From: an uncultured Collinsella sp.
Lineage (GTDB): Bacteria > Actinomycetota > Coriobacteriia > Coriobacteriales > Coriobacteriaceae
Assembly: GCA_900544115.1 (NCBI GenBank)
Contig: UQTW01000001.1
Span: forward strand, 1-64,000
Direction: 5' to 3'
DNA length: 64,000 bases
Position numbers and translations under genes: made by a program. The stretch's first letter is position 1. Each line of letters begins with the position of its first letter. Below, one piece after another: positions 50,566 through 59,753 of this stretch. The notes under the pieces were generated by a model, which was not told the DNA's origin, searched no databases, and saw only the letters and a program-made list of their open reading frames with translations.

Positions 50566-50601
50566 GGGGGGGCGGACACCAGCCACGGTGCCCGCCCCCC
50601 C
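50566..50601 (+). terminator. GC-rich terminator hairpin after the C26 gene
   Basis: GGGGGGCGGaCACC pairs with GGTGcCCGCCCCCC around a 6-base loop. It lacks a T-run but lies between convergent genes. Confidence 0.65.
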
Positions 50602-50642
50602 CTGTATTTGATATGCTCAGTATGATTATCCCTCACAAACAA

Positions 50643-51461
50643 TCAGAGAAATCTCGACCGCAATCGGTCGACAGTAAAGCAAATGGTAAAAACGCTTGCT
50701 ACGTTTATGAGGCAGTCAATTAAAATCGAGATGCATTGACCATTCCCCAACGGGGTCACGCCGCAAATCCACATGAGCATCGAGGCTGGAAGCGGAAGCA
50801 TGGAATTGGCCCCGACCTGTATGTAGATCGCTACGACGTTGACAAGCAGCAGCATGCCAATCGGACCGAAGCCGGACCCAAAATAGGAAACAACGATCAC
50901 GCAAGAGACCACGTATGCAAGGCAGACCGCACTCGCCAGAAGAAGTCGATCGCAAAACATATTCAGGTTGAAACACTGTTGAGCATCCAAAACGATTGCG
51001 CAGTTAAGGCAGTACAAAACGACACTTGACAGGATAAACGCGCCCAATAGGGCGAAAGAAGACAGCACCGTTCGCGCAACGGTAACGCACGCCCGCTTCC
51101 CTCCCCGAGCCTCCGACAGCCCCCACGGTTCCTCGACAAAGCCCGAACTGACAAAGCGCGGCACAATACAAGCCGCGATGAACGGAAAGAACAATGCATG
51201 AGCCAACGGGGCTACGTTGAACAGCAGACCGCGAAAAACCTCTGCATTACCAAATAGAAGGACATCCTCCGCCGATAGCCGAAGCGTCGGGTCTGGGAAG
51301 AAGCCCAAGAAAGTGTTCTCACGGAGGCTGCAGAACCACATCGGGAAAGAATTAAGCTGCAATACCACCATGCACGCATAAATTACCGGGATTAAGGCGT
51401 ACGTCCATTTACTCACGTGCTTCAATTCTGAATGGAGGAATCTTTTAATCTGACGAGCCAT
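50643..51461 (-). CDS. ABC-2 type transporter permease, second subunit
   Basis: This 272-residue membrane protein has about six hydrophobic segments (YALIPVIYACMVVLQL, LSSFALLGAFILSSVVLY, LASAVCLAYVVSCVIVVSYF). It starts at 51461 (MARQIKRFL), overlapping the preceding permease gene by 17 bases, with GGGGGTG upstream. It pairs with that permease and the ATPase at 52266 in an ABC-2 exporter of unknown cargo. GC is lower than in flanking genes, suggesting acquisition. Confidence 0.8.
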   Translation of the reverse strand: MARQIKRFLHSELKHVSKWTYALIPVIYACMVVLQLNSFPMWFCSLRENTFLGFFPDPTLRLSAEDVLLFGNAEVFRGLLFNVAPLAHALFFPFIAACIVPRFVSSGFVEEPWGLSEARGGKRACVTVARTVLSSFALLGAFILSSVVLYCLNCAIVLDAQQCFNLNMFCDRLLLASAVCLAYVVSCVIVVSYFGSGFGPIGMLLLVNVVAIYIQVGANSMLPLPASMLMWICGVTPLGNGQCISILIDCLINVASVFTICFTVDRLRSRFL

Positions 51462-52269
51462 TGAGCACACCCCCAGCACGAAAGCTCACGAGAGCGTAAA
51501 TCAATACCGATAAACAGCTGGCTGCCACGCCATAGCCCAGAAGCGCCAGTTGCCCCATATCGCTATACCCAAGGGCGCATCCGACTCCAAGGTACGGCCC
51601 AGGAAGGAAGAAGATCCATTGCAAGGATGGTATAGGTGCCTGAAGGAAGGCTCCGTAGAGCGTCAAGCTCATGACAAATCCGATTATTATTGCAGCCCCG
51701 CTCAATACAGCGCTGTCTGTAATCCGATAGATGGTCACCGTCTCCAGCGCAACCGATATCACCAATACGGTGTTGACTATCATTGCAGGCAAAAATGCAG
51801 CCAGCATGCCATGCGCGTAGCTATGCCCTCCACGTATTATGGCTATTGCAAACAGAAGAAAGCAAAGCGCACTATATGCTGCGCCAATTATTAAAGCAGA
51901 CGAAAGCGCATGAGCTAGAGCCCCATAAAAGCGGGTAAGACCTCTTGCTGAAGAAATTCGGTATCCCTCTTCATAGCCGCGCTCCTGTAAAATCGCCAGG
52001 CAAACGATGAGTGGAACGAACAGAGAGGTGCCGGCAAAAGCACTGCGCACAAGGGACTCATCGGGTGCAGAAGGATCGATTACATTCCAGACGAAACCAA
52101 TATCCTCCCCAAAAACGCTATTGCCAAAGGCGAGCAACGTTGTTCCGTTTTTTAGAAAGACACCGAAGAGAAGGCCGAACGCCAGCATAAGCGCAAGACC
52201 AAGCTTCGCCGGAAACATCCTGTACAAACGTATCATATCTGCCTTTATGGGATGGATCGCCCGCTTCAT
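51445..52269 (-). CDS. ABC-2 type transporter permease, first subunit
   Basis: This 274-residue protein has about six hydrophobic helices (LGLALMLAFGLLFGVFL, LFVPLIVCLAILQERGYEEGY, ALIIGAAYSALCFLLFAIAI). Its ATG overlaps the stop of the ATPase gene (ATGA), so translation is coupled. The set is likely an antimicrobial-peptide or bacteriocin-type exporter, but no cargo gene is present. Confidence 0.82.
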   Translation of the reverse strand: MKRAIHPIKADMIRLYRMFPAKLGLALMLAFGLLFGVFLKNGTTLLAFGNSVFGEDIGFVWNVIDPSAPDESLVRSAFAGTSLFVPLIVCLAILQERGYEEGYRISSARGLTRFYGALAHALSSALIIGAAYSALCFLLFAIAIIRGGHSYAHGMLAAFLPAMIVNTVLVISVALETVTIYRITDSAVLSGAAIIIGFVMSLTLYGAFLQAPIPSLQWIFFLPGPYLGVGCALGYSDMGQLALLGYGVAASCLSVLIYALVSFRAGGVLNGSSD

Positions 52270-53027
52270 AGCGAGACCGCCTTCATCAAGCGCCTGTAAT
52301 ACTCTTTTAGGGACGACGCCTCATCCCTTATGACGTCCATCGATTCCTTTTTCAGCAGTTCACCGTCATGAATAAACACACAACTTGTTGCAACCGATGC
52401 CAACTCATCCAAATCATGGCTAGAGATGAGCATGGTCTTACCCTGTTCTCGATTCAATCGACCGATAAGGGCCCATATACTCTCGATGCCCAACGGATCC
52501 AATCCATTTGCCGGCTCATCGAAAATGAGTACGTCGGTATCGCCCAACAAAGCCGTAGCTATATCCAGCCGCCGTTTCATTCCCAGAGAAAAACTGCCCA
52601 CGCTCTTTTTCTCATCGACGTCCAGCCCGACAAGGCTCAAAACGCGAGGAACCTCACGTTTCTCATCGAGCCCCCATTCCGCACATCGGATCCGAAGATT
52701 CTCAGCCGCACTGAGGGATTGGTATGCTCCGCTGGAATCTGGCACATAGCCGACACGCGTCCGCATCAGATTCAGCTCTTTTTTCGACTTGCCTCCAAAG
52801 AGCTCCACACTCCCCGACGATGGCCCACAGAGGCCCAGCACTATTTTAATAAGCGTGCTTTTACCCGCCCCGTTTGCACCAACAAGGGCGCAAAGCTCAG
52901 ACTGACCCACCTCGAAGGAAACGTCATGCAACACACGCCGTTTTCCATAGCGCTTTGACACCTTTGATAGCTTTATCGCTGATGCGCTCATTGGCCTCCC
53001 GTTCTGCTTGATAACAAAACCGCTCAT
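52266..53027 (-). CDS. ABC transporter ATP-binding protein (ABC-2 exporter)
   Basis: This 253-residue ATPase has Walker A GANGAGKST near residue 50, signature SFSLGMKRRLDIATALLG and Walker B DVLIFDEPANGLDPLG, with the H-loop LISSHDLDEL. AAGGA lies six bases before ATG 53027; an ATG 12 codons later is also plausible. A promoter with a perfect TTGACA lies upstream. It drives the two ABC-2 permeases that follow. Confidence 0.93.
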   Translation of the reverse strand: MSGFVIKQNGRPMSASAIKLSKVSKRYGKRRVLHDVSFEVGQSELCALVGANGAGKSTLIKIVLGLCGPSSGSVELFGGKSKKELNLMRTRVGYVPDSSGAYQSLSAAENLRIRCAEWGLDEKREVPRVLSLVGLDVDEKKSVGSFSLGMKRRLDIATALLGDTDVLIFDEPANGLDPLGIESIWALIGRLNREQGKTMLISSHDLDELASVATSCVFIHDGELLKKESMDVIRDEASSLKEYYRRLMKAVSL

Positions 53028-53065
53028 ATCGTTCCTTCTTTCCTCTATCGTTTTCCATTGTTGTT

Positions 53066-53094
53066 ATTGTTTTTCGATAACTCGTATTTGTCAA
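53066..53094 (-). promoter_or_regulatory. Sigma-70 promoter of the ABC-2 exporter operon
   Basis: On the minus strand TTGACA and AACAAT are separated by 17 bp, about 40 bases upstream of the ATPase start. Confidence 0.65.
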
Positions 53095-53112
53095 GATAAT
53101 CTAAAAGAAAGA

Positions 53113-53131
53113 ACCCGTGTTAGACACGGGT
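53113..53131 (-). terminator. Intrinsic terminator of the DUF2975/XRE operon
   Basis: ACCCGTGT and ACACGGGT form an 8-bp stem with a 3-base loop; TCTTTCTTTT follows on the minus strand. Confidence 0.85.
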
Positions 53132-53171
53132 CCCTTCACGCTGATATTTCGTTTTAGTTGTTCGCCTTAAG

Positions 53172-53501
53172 CTACTCCTCGCTCAAATCGACAGCGAAGA
53201 CTGATGTCGGAAGTGACGCCTCGTTGCCTCCACCATTCCGCATCTGCCTCACGACATTTTTTGCACGCTCAACAATAAGCTCCTCAAGCTCTTTCTCACT
53301 CACGCGCTGAATAATATCTCCCGGTTGACAATCAAGTTCATCGCAGATATCGAGAAGCGTCTTAAGGCGAATAGCTTTAATTTTTCCGTTTCTTAGCTTA
53401 GAAATATTAGCCGGAGTATGCCCCGTGGCACGAATCAGATCAGCGCTGGTCTTTCCGGTCTTAAGCAGCTGCGTCTCAAGCTCGATGATGAGATAGCTCA
53501 T
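53172..53501 (-). CDS. XRE-family helix-turn-helix regulator (YozG type)
   Basis: This 109-residue protein has a Cro/C1-type HTH in residues 8-70 (LLKTGKTSADLIRATGHTPANISKLRNGK, LLDICDELDCQPGDII) and a helical extension. It lies eight bases downstream of a DUF2975 gene, with AGGAGG before the ATG. DUF2975 membrane protein plus YozG-type HTH is a frequent pair of unknown function, possibly a membrane-linked regulator. Confidence 0.88.
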   Translation of the reverse strand: MSYLIIELETQLLKTGKTSADLIRATGHTPANISKLRNGKIKAIRLKTLLDICDELDCQPGDIIQRVSEKELEELIVERAKNVVRQMRNGGGNEASLPTSVFAVDLSEE

Positions 53502-53509
53502 GTTTCCTC

Positions 53510-54070
53510 CTACACAAGCTCGTCAGACTGCTCTTGGAGCAGCGAGGCATAGCTCCAGATCACCGAGATAAACAGACAGACAGCCGCGCCGATAAGCGAC
53601 CCCGCGTCAAAGGCAACGCCCTGGCAAATCGCGATAACGAAGGAATGGGGCACGACGCAAAGCTCCAGGCCGCCAATGGTGAGATTGACCGATCCATAGG
53701 CACCAACAAACGAAACCGCGGCGTTAACAGCAAGGGCAAGCGCGAGAACACGGATAAGCCGCACATGCGCCCTGGTAAAGGGCGATACGCCCCGCGAAAT
53801 GTCACGGCTGATCCCGCACAGAACGACAAGCGAAATACCCATGACAAGCGCCATGCACAGTCCGCTTGGGATAACGATGCACCCGCCATTGAGAAGCGTC
53901 ACAACACCGAAAGAATCGACAGAAGCAACGTTTGCAACCGCATACCAGGTCACGTAAACAACCAACGCGGCAAAAGCGACGAGCATCCCTGCAAAAACGG
54001 CTGCCATGCAAAAACCGAACTTCCTGATATTTTCGCCCGCCTTGGCCATACGCTGAACGCTGTTGGACAT
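53510..54070 (-). CDS. DUF2975 membrane protein
   Basis: This 186-residue protein has four hydrophobic helices (FCMAAVFAGMLVAFAALVVY, CMALVMGISLVVLCGI, VLALALAVNAAVSFVGAY and SLIGAAVCLFISVIWSYASLL) with the family GVSPFTRAHVRLIR loop. The start at 54070 (MSNSVQRMAKAG) has GGGTGAG upstream. It is translated just ahead of the XRE regulator. Confidence 0.85.
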   Translation of the reverse strand: MSNSVQRMAKAGENIRKFGFCMAAVFAGMLVAFAALVVYVTWYAVANVASVDSFGVVTLLNGGCIVIPSGLCMALVMGISLVVLCGISRDISRGVSPFTRAHVRLIRVLALALAVNAAVSFVGAYGSVNLTIGGLELCVVPHSFVIAICQGVAFDAGSLIGAAVCLFISVIWSYASLLQEQSDELV

Positions 54071-54212
54071 ACACTCACCCTCATCGACTCTATCGTTATT
54101 CGAACAGTTTATCGAACAACGATATGGATTGCATGCGGAAAGCCCCGCCAGTGTGCATAGGCAATTCACTAATCAGAAGGGGTGAGAGTGGATTTTTGGA
54201 CACGTATCGAAC

Positions 54213-54276
54213 GAGAGTGGATAATCTCCCACTTTGAGGCCGCCACCGGGCCTAAAACGGGAGATTACCCACTCTC
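54213..54276. repeat. Palindrome with 18-bp arms and 28-nt loop
   Basis: GAGAGTGGATAATCTCCC (54213-54230) and its inverse (54259-54276) differ at one position. GAGAGTGGAT also occurs directly at 54184-54193. It lies between convergent-ordered transcription units and could end transcription. Confidence 0.85.
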
Positions 54277-54300
54277 ATAGTCATCAAGGCTCACAGCCTC

Positions 54301-54657
54301 TTATTCGGCCGCCTCGCGCAGGGCCGACATCGTTGCCGCATATTGCTGCTGCAGCGCATGCATTCCCTCGCGAGCGCCGTCAACGGCATCGGCGCCGCGC
54401 AGCGCTTCGGTCACCACGACCGCCGGCTCGTACAGATTGTTGAATCCCAGGTTCTGGCTCACGCCCTTGAGCGTGTGCGCTGCCATAAACGCACTCTTGG
54501 CGTCTCCTGCCGCCATGGCAGCCTCCAGCTTGTCCATGCTCTCGTCATCCAAAAACTTGAGGGCAAAGCGGGCAAGCATTTCCTCGCCCATCAGCCGAGC
54601 GCACGCATCGTCATAATTAGCGCCGATCTTCTCATACGCCTCACGCATGGAAATCAT
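54301..54657 (-). CDS. Hpt-domain phosphotransfer protein
   Basis: This 118-residue helical protein carries the Hpt signature AHTLKGVSQNLGF near residue 60, with the phosphorylated histidine in AHTLK. AAAGGAG lies ten bases upstream of the ATG. It starts 24 bases downstream of the GGDEF-REC-HD-GYP gene and probably exchanges phosphate with its receiver domain. No histidine kinase is encoded nearby. Confidence 0.88.
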   Translation of the reverse strand: MISMREAYEKIGANYDDACARLMGEEMLARFALKFLDDESMDKLEAAMAAGDAKSAFMAAHTLKGVSQNLGFNNLYEPAVVVTEALRGADAVDGAREGMHALQQQYAATMSALREAAE

Positions 54658-54681
54658 GGATTAAAAACTCCTTTGGTCAAA

Positions 54682-56565
54682 CTAAATCGTGGGAAACGCG
54701 ACGACGTCGGCGGGGCGTGCCAACGTCTCGGCAATTTGGTCTTGCACCTCGAGCAGGCAGTCGAGCAGCAGCGGGTTAAAGGTACCGCACTTACCGTCCA
54801 AGATCATCTGGATCGCTTCCTCGTGCGGGATAGCATCCTTGTACACGCGCACGCTCGTCAGCGCATCGTACACGTCGGCCACCGAAACCACCTGCGCGGC
54901 GATGGGGATATCGTCGCCCTTAAGGCCGTCGGGATAACCCTTGCCGTCCCAACGCTCGTGGTGCCAGCGCGCAATCTGGTACGCATATTCCATAAGCGCA
55001 TTGCCGGCGTGATGGCGGCCCAGTTCGAGCAGCATGTCGGCACCGATCGTGGTATGCGTCTTCATAATCTCGAATTCCTCGGACGTGAGGCGCCCGGGCT
55101 TGTTGAGAATCGCATCGTCAATCGACATCTTGCCGATATCGTGCAGCGCCGAAGCGAGGGCAATCGTCGAGCGCTCCTCGTTGTCGAGAGAGATGATATC
55201 GCTACGCTGGACCAGGCAACCAAGCAACAGCTCGGTCAGCTTCTCGATGTTCGTAACGTGCCTGCCGCTCTCGCCGTTGCGAAGCTCCATGACGCCGGCC
55301 ATGATGTCGATGAGCATGCGGCTGTTCTTGACGCGCTCATTGTACTGCTGAGACAGCAGGCTCGTCAGACGGCGTTGCTTGGCATACAGGCGGATGGTGT
55401 TGCTTACGCGGCGGCGCACGACACGGGAGTCAAACGGGCGGTTGACATAGTCCGAGGCACCAAGCTCATACGCACGCAGCACCACTTCGTCGGAATCTTC
55501 GCTCGAGATCATGATGACGGGCAAATTGTCAATATTCGATCGGCGTGACAGATCGCCCAGCACCTCAAAGCCGTTCATGCCCGGCATGACAATGTCCAGC
55601 AGCACGAGCGACAACTCATCGCCATAGCGGTCGACCATGTCGAGCGCCGCGCGACCGTTATCGGCCTCGAGGATGCAATACTCGTCCTTGAGCATCTCGT
55701 TGAGAATGGCTCGGTTCATCTCGGAGTCATCGACAATAAGCACCGTAGGCTTTTCGCTTTGGAAGGCCTCGATGGATTCGGCATCGGTCACGACTGTACC
55801 GGCTTTTGCCTTAGCGCGGCTCAATAATTGGACAGCCTGGCTAACACCCTCATCGACCGTTTCGCCATTAATGCGAACGCCACCAACGCATGCCGTCAAG
55901 CTAACGCGCTCATGCCCCGGAATAATCGTGGAATGAACGGCATCGGATACTTGACGCAGGCGACGGGCAAAGTCATCAGAGGGAATATTGGGCATGACGG
56001 CCACAAACTTATCGCAGCCAAAACGCACAAGCTCGTCAGTCGAACGAACACCGCTGCGTATGGCCGTCGCCACAGCACCAAGCGCAAGGTCGCCGGCATG
56101 GCGGCCATACGTATCGTTGAAGGCCCTAAAATCATCAAGGTCGATCATGGCCACGCCGGCCTGCATACGGGCGCTACGAAGCTTTTCCTCGTAATATCGG
56201 CGATTGCGCACGCTCGTCAGCACGTCGATGTAGACAAGGTCCTCTTCTGCGGCCTCTTGTTCATCAATCGGACGCACCATCAGCAGAACGTGAGGCTCGC
56301 CCTCAACCATCAAAGAGCGCAGGCGAGCGCGGTACTCAACGCCATCGTTGAGCAGCCGTTCCGACACCTCATCGGAACCCGCCGCCAAGGCTTCAAGACT
56401 TGACTGGCGCAGACAGGGACACCGTTCGCCGGCGAGCAGGCAGTTAGGATCGCCCTTAATCTGATCGAAAGACAGCAAACGCACCACGGGGTAGGTCTTC
56501 GCGACACGGGCGACCTCGGCGGCAGCCTCCTCGTCGGTTAGATTGACCTCGTGATTATTGAGCAT
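54682..56565 (-). CDS. Response-regulator protein with degenerate GGDEF, REC and HD-GYP domains
   Basis: This 627-residue protein has an N-terminal sensor-like region (about 1-125), a GGDEF-type domain (VYIDVLTSVRNRRYYEEKL, AMIDLDDFRAFNDTYGRHAG) whose active-site motif reads GCDKF, a receiver domain from about 275 (TVLIVDDSEMNR, LLDIVMPGMNGFE) and an HD-GYP domain (ALHDIGK, ARWHHERWDGKGYPDGL). The cyclase is probably inactive while HD-GYP motifs are intact, so it may cleave cyclic dinucleotides under phosphorelay control. It is followed by the Hpt gene. Confidence 0.9.
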   Translation of the reverse strand: MLNNHEVNLTDEEAAAEVARVAKTYPVVRLLSFDQIKGDPNCLLAGERCPCLRQSSLEALAAGSDEVSERLLNDGVEYRARLRSLMVEGEPHVLLMVRPIDEQEAAEEDLVYIDVLTSVRNRRYYEEKLRSARMQAGVAMIDLDDFRAFNDTYGRHAGDLALGAVATAIRSGVRSTDELVRFGCDKFVAVMPNIPSDDFARRLRQVSDAVHSTIIPGHERVSLTACVGGVRINGETVDEGVSQAVQLLSRAKAKAGTVVTDAESIEAFQSEKPTVLIVDDSEMNRAILNEMLKDEYCILEADNGRAALDMVDRYGDELSLVLLDIVMPGMNGFEVLGDLSRRSNIDNLPVIMISSEDSDEVVLRAYELGASDYVNRPFDSRVVRRRVSNTIRLYAKQRRLTSLLSQQYNERVKNSRMLIDIMAGVMELRNGESGRHVTNIEKLTELLLGCLVQRSDIISLDNEERSTIALASALHDIGKMSIDDAILNKPGRLTSEEFEIMKTHTTIGADMLLELGRHHAGNALMEYAYQIARWHHERWDGKGYPDGLKGDDIPIAAQVVSVADVYDALTSVRVYKDAIPHEEAIQMILDGKCGTFNPLLLDCLLEVQDQIAETLARPADVVAFPTI

Positions 56566-56776
56566 ATGGGGCCCTTTCGATAGTTTCGCATGGTAGCGGT
56601 GGGTTCCAAATGGTACAAGGGTAACACCTTGTCGATGCAGGTAAGTACGTGAATGCTGTTACATTTTTATGAGTTGGCAGGCGGCGCGATTGAAGTCGCA
56701 GACGTGAGGTTTTGAGCACATTTGTTAACACGGCCGAAACGTTTGCGGGTGAAGCCTGCTTTGGCCATTGCGGGTG

Positions 56777-57574
56777 TTAGAGCCCCAGGATGCCACGGAC
56801 AGCCCGGGCAGCCGCTGCCGGGCGATCGCGCGGACCGTTATGCGCGCCCGGAATCGTCACGAGAGGGCAATCGAGATATTCGGCAGCCGCTCGCGTACCA
56901 GCCTCGCGGGGCGTGCCAATCGAGAGCTCGCCCAGGAGCACGGCGGCCACCGTTTTTGACGCGCGAACGCTATTCCAATCGGGAACGCAGGTCATAGTAA
57001 TCCCGTATTCGTTCGCCATAAAGCAACGACCATTGCGCAGGGCATGTTTGACTTCCGCTTCGGTCGTCCCAGGAGCCTCGGGGTCCAAGTCGCCGAGGGC
57101 TCCCAAGAAAAGCCGGAGCGCCCTTGAAACCTTTCCAGCCGCAATCATATCGAGCAAAACCGGAGCTGCGCCCATACCGACGCCTTCGGCCGACACAGCC
57201 GGCTCATGCAGAATCGTACGGGCGACGAGATGGGGTTCGGTGCGGAGAAGCTCCAGCGCCACCAACGTACCGGCGCTATGCGCAAGCACATTTGCCGGAG
57301 CGCCAACGTGTTCGATCACGGCTTGCAGGTCGGCGGCCTGAGCGGCAAGATCATAGCTGCCGTCTGCCGCATCGCTGCTGCCACCGCAGCCGCGGCGGTC
57401 GTAGGCAATTACGCGGTAGTTGCGGCTGAGCTCACAAGCGATACCGTCAAAAAATGTGCCGTCGACACAAGCACCGTGCACGCACACCAAGGCAGGAGTA
57501 TCAGGCGACACATCCGGGCCGGCATATTCGCGACAGGCAATCGTGGTGCCCGCGTTCTCGACCGTAAAATCCAT
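56777..57574 (-). CDS. Alpha/beta hydrolase
   Basis: This 265-residue protein has the nucleophile elbow LAHSAGT near residue 97 (family GxSxG, here HSAG), an oxyanion loop LVCVHGACVDG and a late histidine in IPGAHNGPRD. It is likely an esterase or haloperoxidase-like enzyme; the substrate is unknown. GGGGG lies before the ATG. It diverges from the radical SAM gene. Confidence 0.85.
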   Translation of the reverse strand: MDFTVENAGTTIACREYAGPDVSPDTPALVCVHGACVDGTFFDGIACELSRNYRVIAYDRRGCGGSSDAADGSYDLAAQAADLQAVIEHVGAPANVLAHSAGTLVALELLRTEPHLVARTILHEPAVSAEGVGMGAAPVLLDMIAAGKVSRALRLFLGALGDLDPEAPGTTEAEVKHALRNGRCFMANEYGITMTCVPDWNSVRASKTVAAVLLGELSIGTPREAGTRAAAEYLDCPLVTIPGAHNGPRDRPAAAARAVRGILGL

Positions 57575-57793
57575 GTTGTGCCCCCATCATCAATGCTCAT
57601 CCAGTTGCACGTCAGTGCGGTTGGATGGACCCGCATTGCCTTACGCCTTGTTAACAGATTAACTGTACCCGACCCGAGGCTTTTCATGGCACGGCATCAT
57701 GAGCGACGTGAAAAAACGAAACTTGTAAAGCAAGAGCCCACACCTTGCTTTGGAGCCGATGCTATGCTTAGGCACAATTGTCTTGAGGAGCAT

Positions 57794-58576
57794 ATGCCTA
57801 TGTCTACGTTTTTGAATGCCAGCCCCATCTTTGGGCCCGTTCGCAGCCGTCGCCTTGGCCTCTCGCTCGGCGTCAACATGATGCCGGCCAGCGGCAAAAT
57901 CTGCACGTTCGACTGCATTTACTGCGAAAACGGCCTCAACGCCGAGCGCCCCTGTCATGAGCCGTACAACACGGCTGCCGTGGTACTCGACGCGCTCGAG
58001 GCAAAGCTGCGCGAGATGGCAGCCGAGGGCGAGCTCCCCGATGTGATCACCTTCGCAGGCAACGGCGAGCCCACCGCCGCACCGGAGTTTCCGCAGGCCA
58101 TCGCCGGCGCCGTCGCGTTGCGCGACGAGCTTGCCCCAAACTCCAAGATCGCCGTGCTCTCCAACGGCACGCGCGCCGACCGCCCCGAAGTGCACGACGC
58201 GCTCATGATGGTCGACGACAACATCCTCAAGCTCGATATCGTCGACCCGGCGTTTATCCAGCTGCTCGACCAGCCCGTTGGCGCCTACGACGTCGAGCAC
58301 CAGATCGAGACGTTCGCAAGCTTTGACGGTCACGTTATTATCCAGACGATCTTTTTGACCGGCGAGTATCAGGGCAAGCCCATCGACAACACCGGCGAGG
58401 AGTACGTTGCCCCCTGGCTCGCGGCGCTTGAGCGCATTCGCCCACAAGAAGCGACCATCTACACGGTGGCGCGCGAGACGCCGGTCGCCGGCCTTGCCAA
58501 AGCTGCGCCCGAGGTGCTCGACGCCATTGCCGCGCGCGTACGCGCCCTCGGCATCCCCTGCCAGGTGAGCTACTAG
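57794..58576 (+). CDS. Radical SAM protein (COG0731-like)
   Basis: This 260-residue protein has the S-adenosylmethionine-cluster motif CTFDCIYC (CX3CX2C) near residue 35 and the group-specific GPVRSRRLGLSLGVN upstream of it. The core includes ITFAGNGEPTAAPEFP. GAGGAG lies upstream; ATG 57794 and 57800 are both possible. Earlier reading overlaps the divergent hydrolase and is spurious. The substrate is unknown. Confidence 0.85.
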   Translation: MPMSTFLNASPIFGPVRSRRLGLSLGVNMMPASGKICTFDCIYCENGLNAERPCHEPYNTAAVVLDALEAKLREMAAEGELPDVITFAGNGEPTAAPEFPQAIAGAVALRDELAPNSKIAVLSNGTRADRPEVHDALMMVDDNILKLDIVDPAFIQLLDQPVGAYDVEHQIETFASFDGHVIIQTIFLTGEYQGKPIDNTGEEYVAPWLAALERIRPQEATIYTVARETPVAGLAKAAPEVLDAIAARVRALGIPCQVSY

Positions 58577-58617
58577 CGAAACCACGCAGCAGCTAGTGCC
58601 CGCCATCCCGCTCCATC

Positions 58618-58684
58618 AGTTGCGGTGATATAGTTCCTATTTATGCTGTTAAACCGCTTAAATCGGAACTATATCACCGCAACT
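58618..58684. repeat. Palindrome with 20-bp perfect arms and 27-nt loop
   Basis: AGTTGCGGTGATATAGTTCC (58618-58637) is inverted exactly at 58665-58684. TTTTAT follows on the plus strand, so it may terminate the radical SAM gene. Confidence 0.9.
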
Positions 58685-58736
58685 TTTATGGACGCGTGGG
58701 TGGGCTATACTAGCTGCGAATGAAAGGAAGTTAGCC

Positions 58737-59624
58737 ATGTTTGACAACGGACCCGTGCCCGGCCGCAACGATGCTTGCTGGTGCGGCAGCGGCAAAAAAT
58801 ATAAGAAATGCCATAGCGCCTTCGACGAGCGCCTCGAGCGCCTGTGGGAAGAGGGCTGGGAGGTTCTGCCCCGCACGCTCTACAAGACTCCCGCCGATAT
58901 CGAGGGCATCAAGCGCTCGGCAGCCATCAACGTGGGCGTGCTCGATTATGTGGGCGAGCATATCGCCGCAGGCATGACCACCAACCAGATCGACCAGATG
59001 ATCTACGACTACACCATCGAGCACGGTGGCACGCCGGCCGACCTCAACTATGAGGGCTATCCCAAGAGCGTATGCACCTCAATCAACGATGTGGTCTGTC
59101 ACGGCATCCCCTGCGATACGGACGTGCTGCACGAGGGCGATATCATCAACGTGGACTGCTCCACGATTCTGGACGGCTACTTTAGCGATTCGAGCCGCAT
59201 GTTCTGCATCGGCGAGGTCTCGGCCGAGCGCCAGCGCCTAGTCGACGTGACCCGCGCCAGCGTGGAAGCGGGCCTGGCCGCCGTCAAGCCGTGGCTGCCG
59301 CTCTCTGTTATGGCCGAGGCCGTGCAAAAGACGGTCGAGGACGCCGGTTTTAGCGTGGTGTGCGAGTACGGCGGACACGGCATTGGCAAGGAGTTCCACG
59401 AGGACCCGTTTGTAGGCTTTACCACCGAGGCGCCCGATGTGGACACCATCATGGCTCCGGGCATGGTCTTTACCATCGAGCCCATGGTCAATGCCGGAGC
59501 GCCCGACATCAAGATTAGCAAGGGTGACGGTTGGTGCGTGCGCACCAAGGACGGCAGCGATTCGGCCCAGTGCGAGGTACAGCTCGTGGTGACCGAGGAC
59601 GGCTACGAGCTGCTGAGCTGGTAG
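58737..59624 (+). CDS. map: Type I methionine aminopeptidase with SEC-C zinc domain
   Basis: This 295-residue enzyme removes N-terminal methionine from new proteins. It starts with a SEC-C zinc motif (GRNDACWCGSGKKYKKCH), then the pita-bread catalytic domain with metal ligands in NVDCSTILDGYFSDSS, GHGIG, FTIEPMV and AQCEVQ. The SEC-C motif may position it at the ribosome. AAGGAAG lies before the ATG. Confidence 0.96.
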   Translation: MFDNGPVPGRNDACWCGSGKKYKKCHSAFDERLERLWEEGWEVLPRTLYKTPADIEGIKRSAAINVGVLDYVGEHIAAGMTTNQIDQMIYDYTIEHGGTPADLNYEGYPKSVCTSINDVVCHGIPCDTDVLHEGDIINVDCSTILDGYFSDSSRMFCIGEVSAERQRLVDVTRASVEAGLAAVKPWLPLSVMAEAVQKTVEDAGFSVVCEYGGHGIGKEFHEDPFVGFTTEAPDVDTIMAPGMVFTIEPMVNAGAPDIKISKGDGWCVRTKDGSDSAQCEVQLVVTEDGYELLSW

Positions 59625-59699
59625 CCGCGGATGCGCCGGATGCTGACGGGCACGCTCGTCTTGCACCCGGCGTTTTATTTGAACGTTTTGCCTGATACA

Positions 59700-59734
59700 A
59701 CCTGCCAAAATAAACCTGTCCCTTTTTGGCAGGT
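59700..59734. repeat. REP-like hairpin, copy 8
   Basis: ACCTGCCAAAA (59700-59710) pairs with TTTTGGCAGGT (59724-59734) around a loop with the GGGACAGG core on the minus strand. It lies between the aminopeptidase and dehydrogenase genes. Confidence 0.85.
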
Positions 59735-59753
59735 CGAGCGGAAAGGACTGCTT

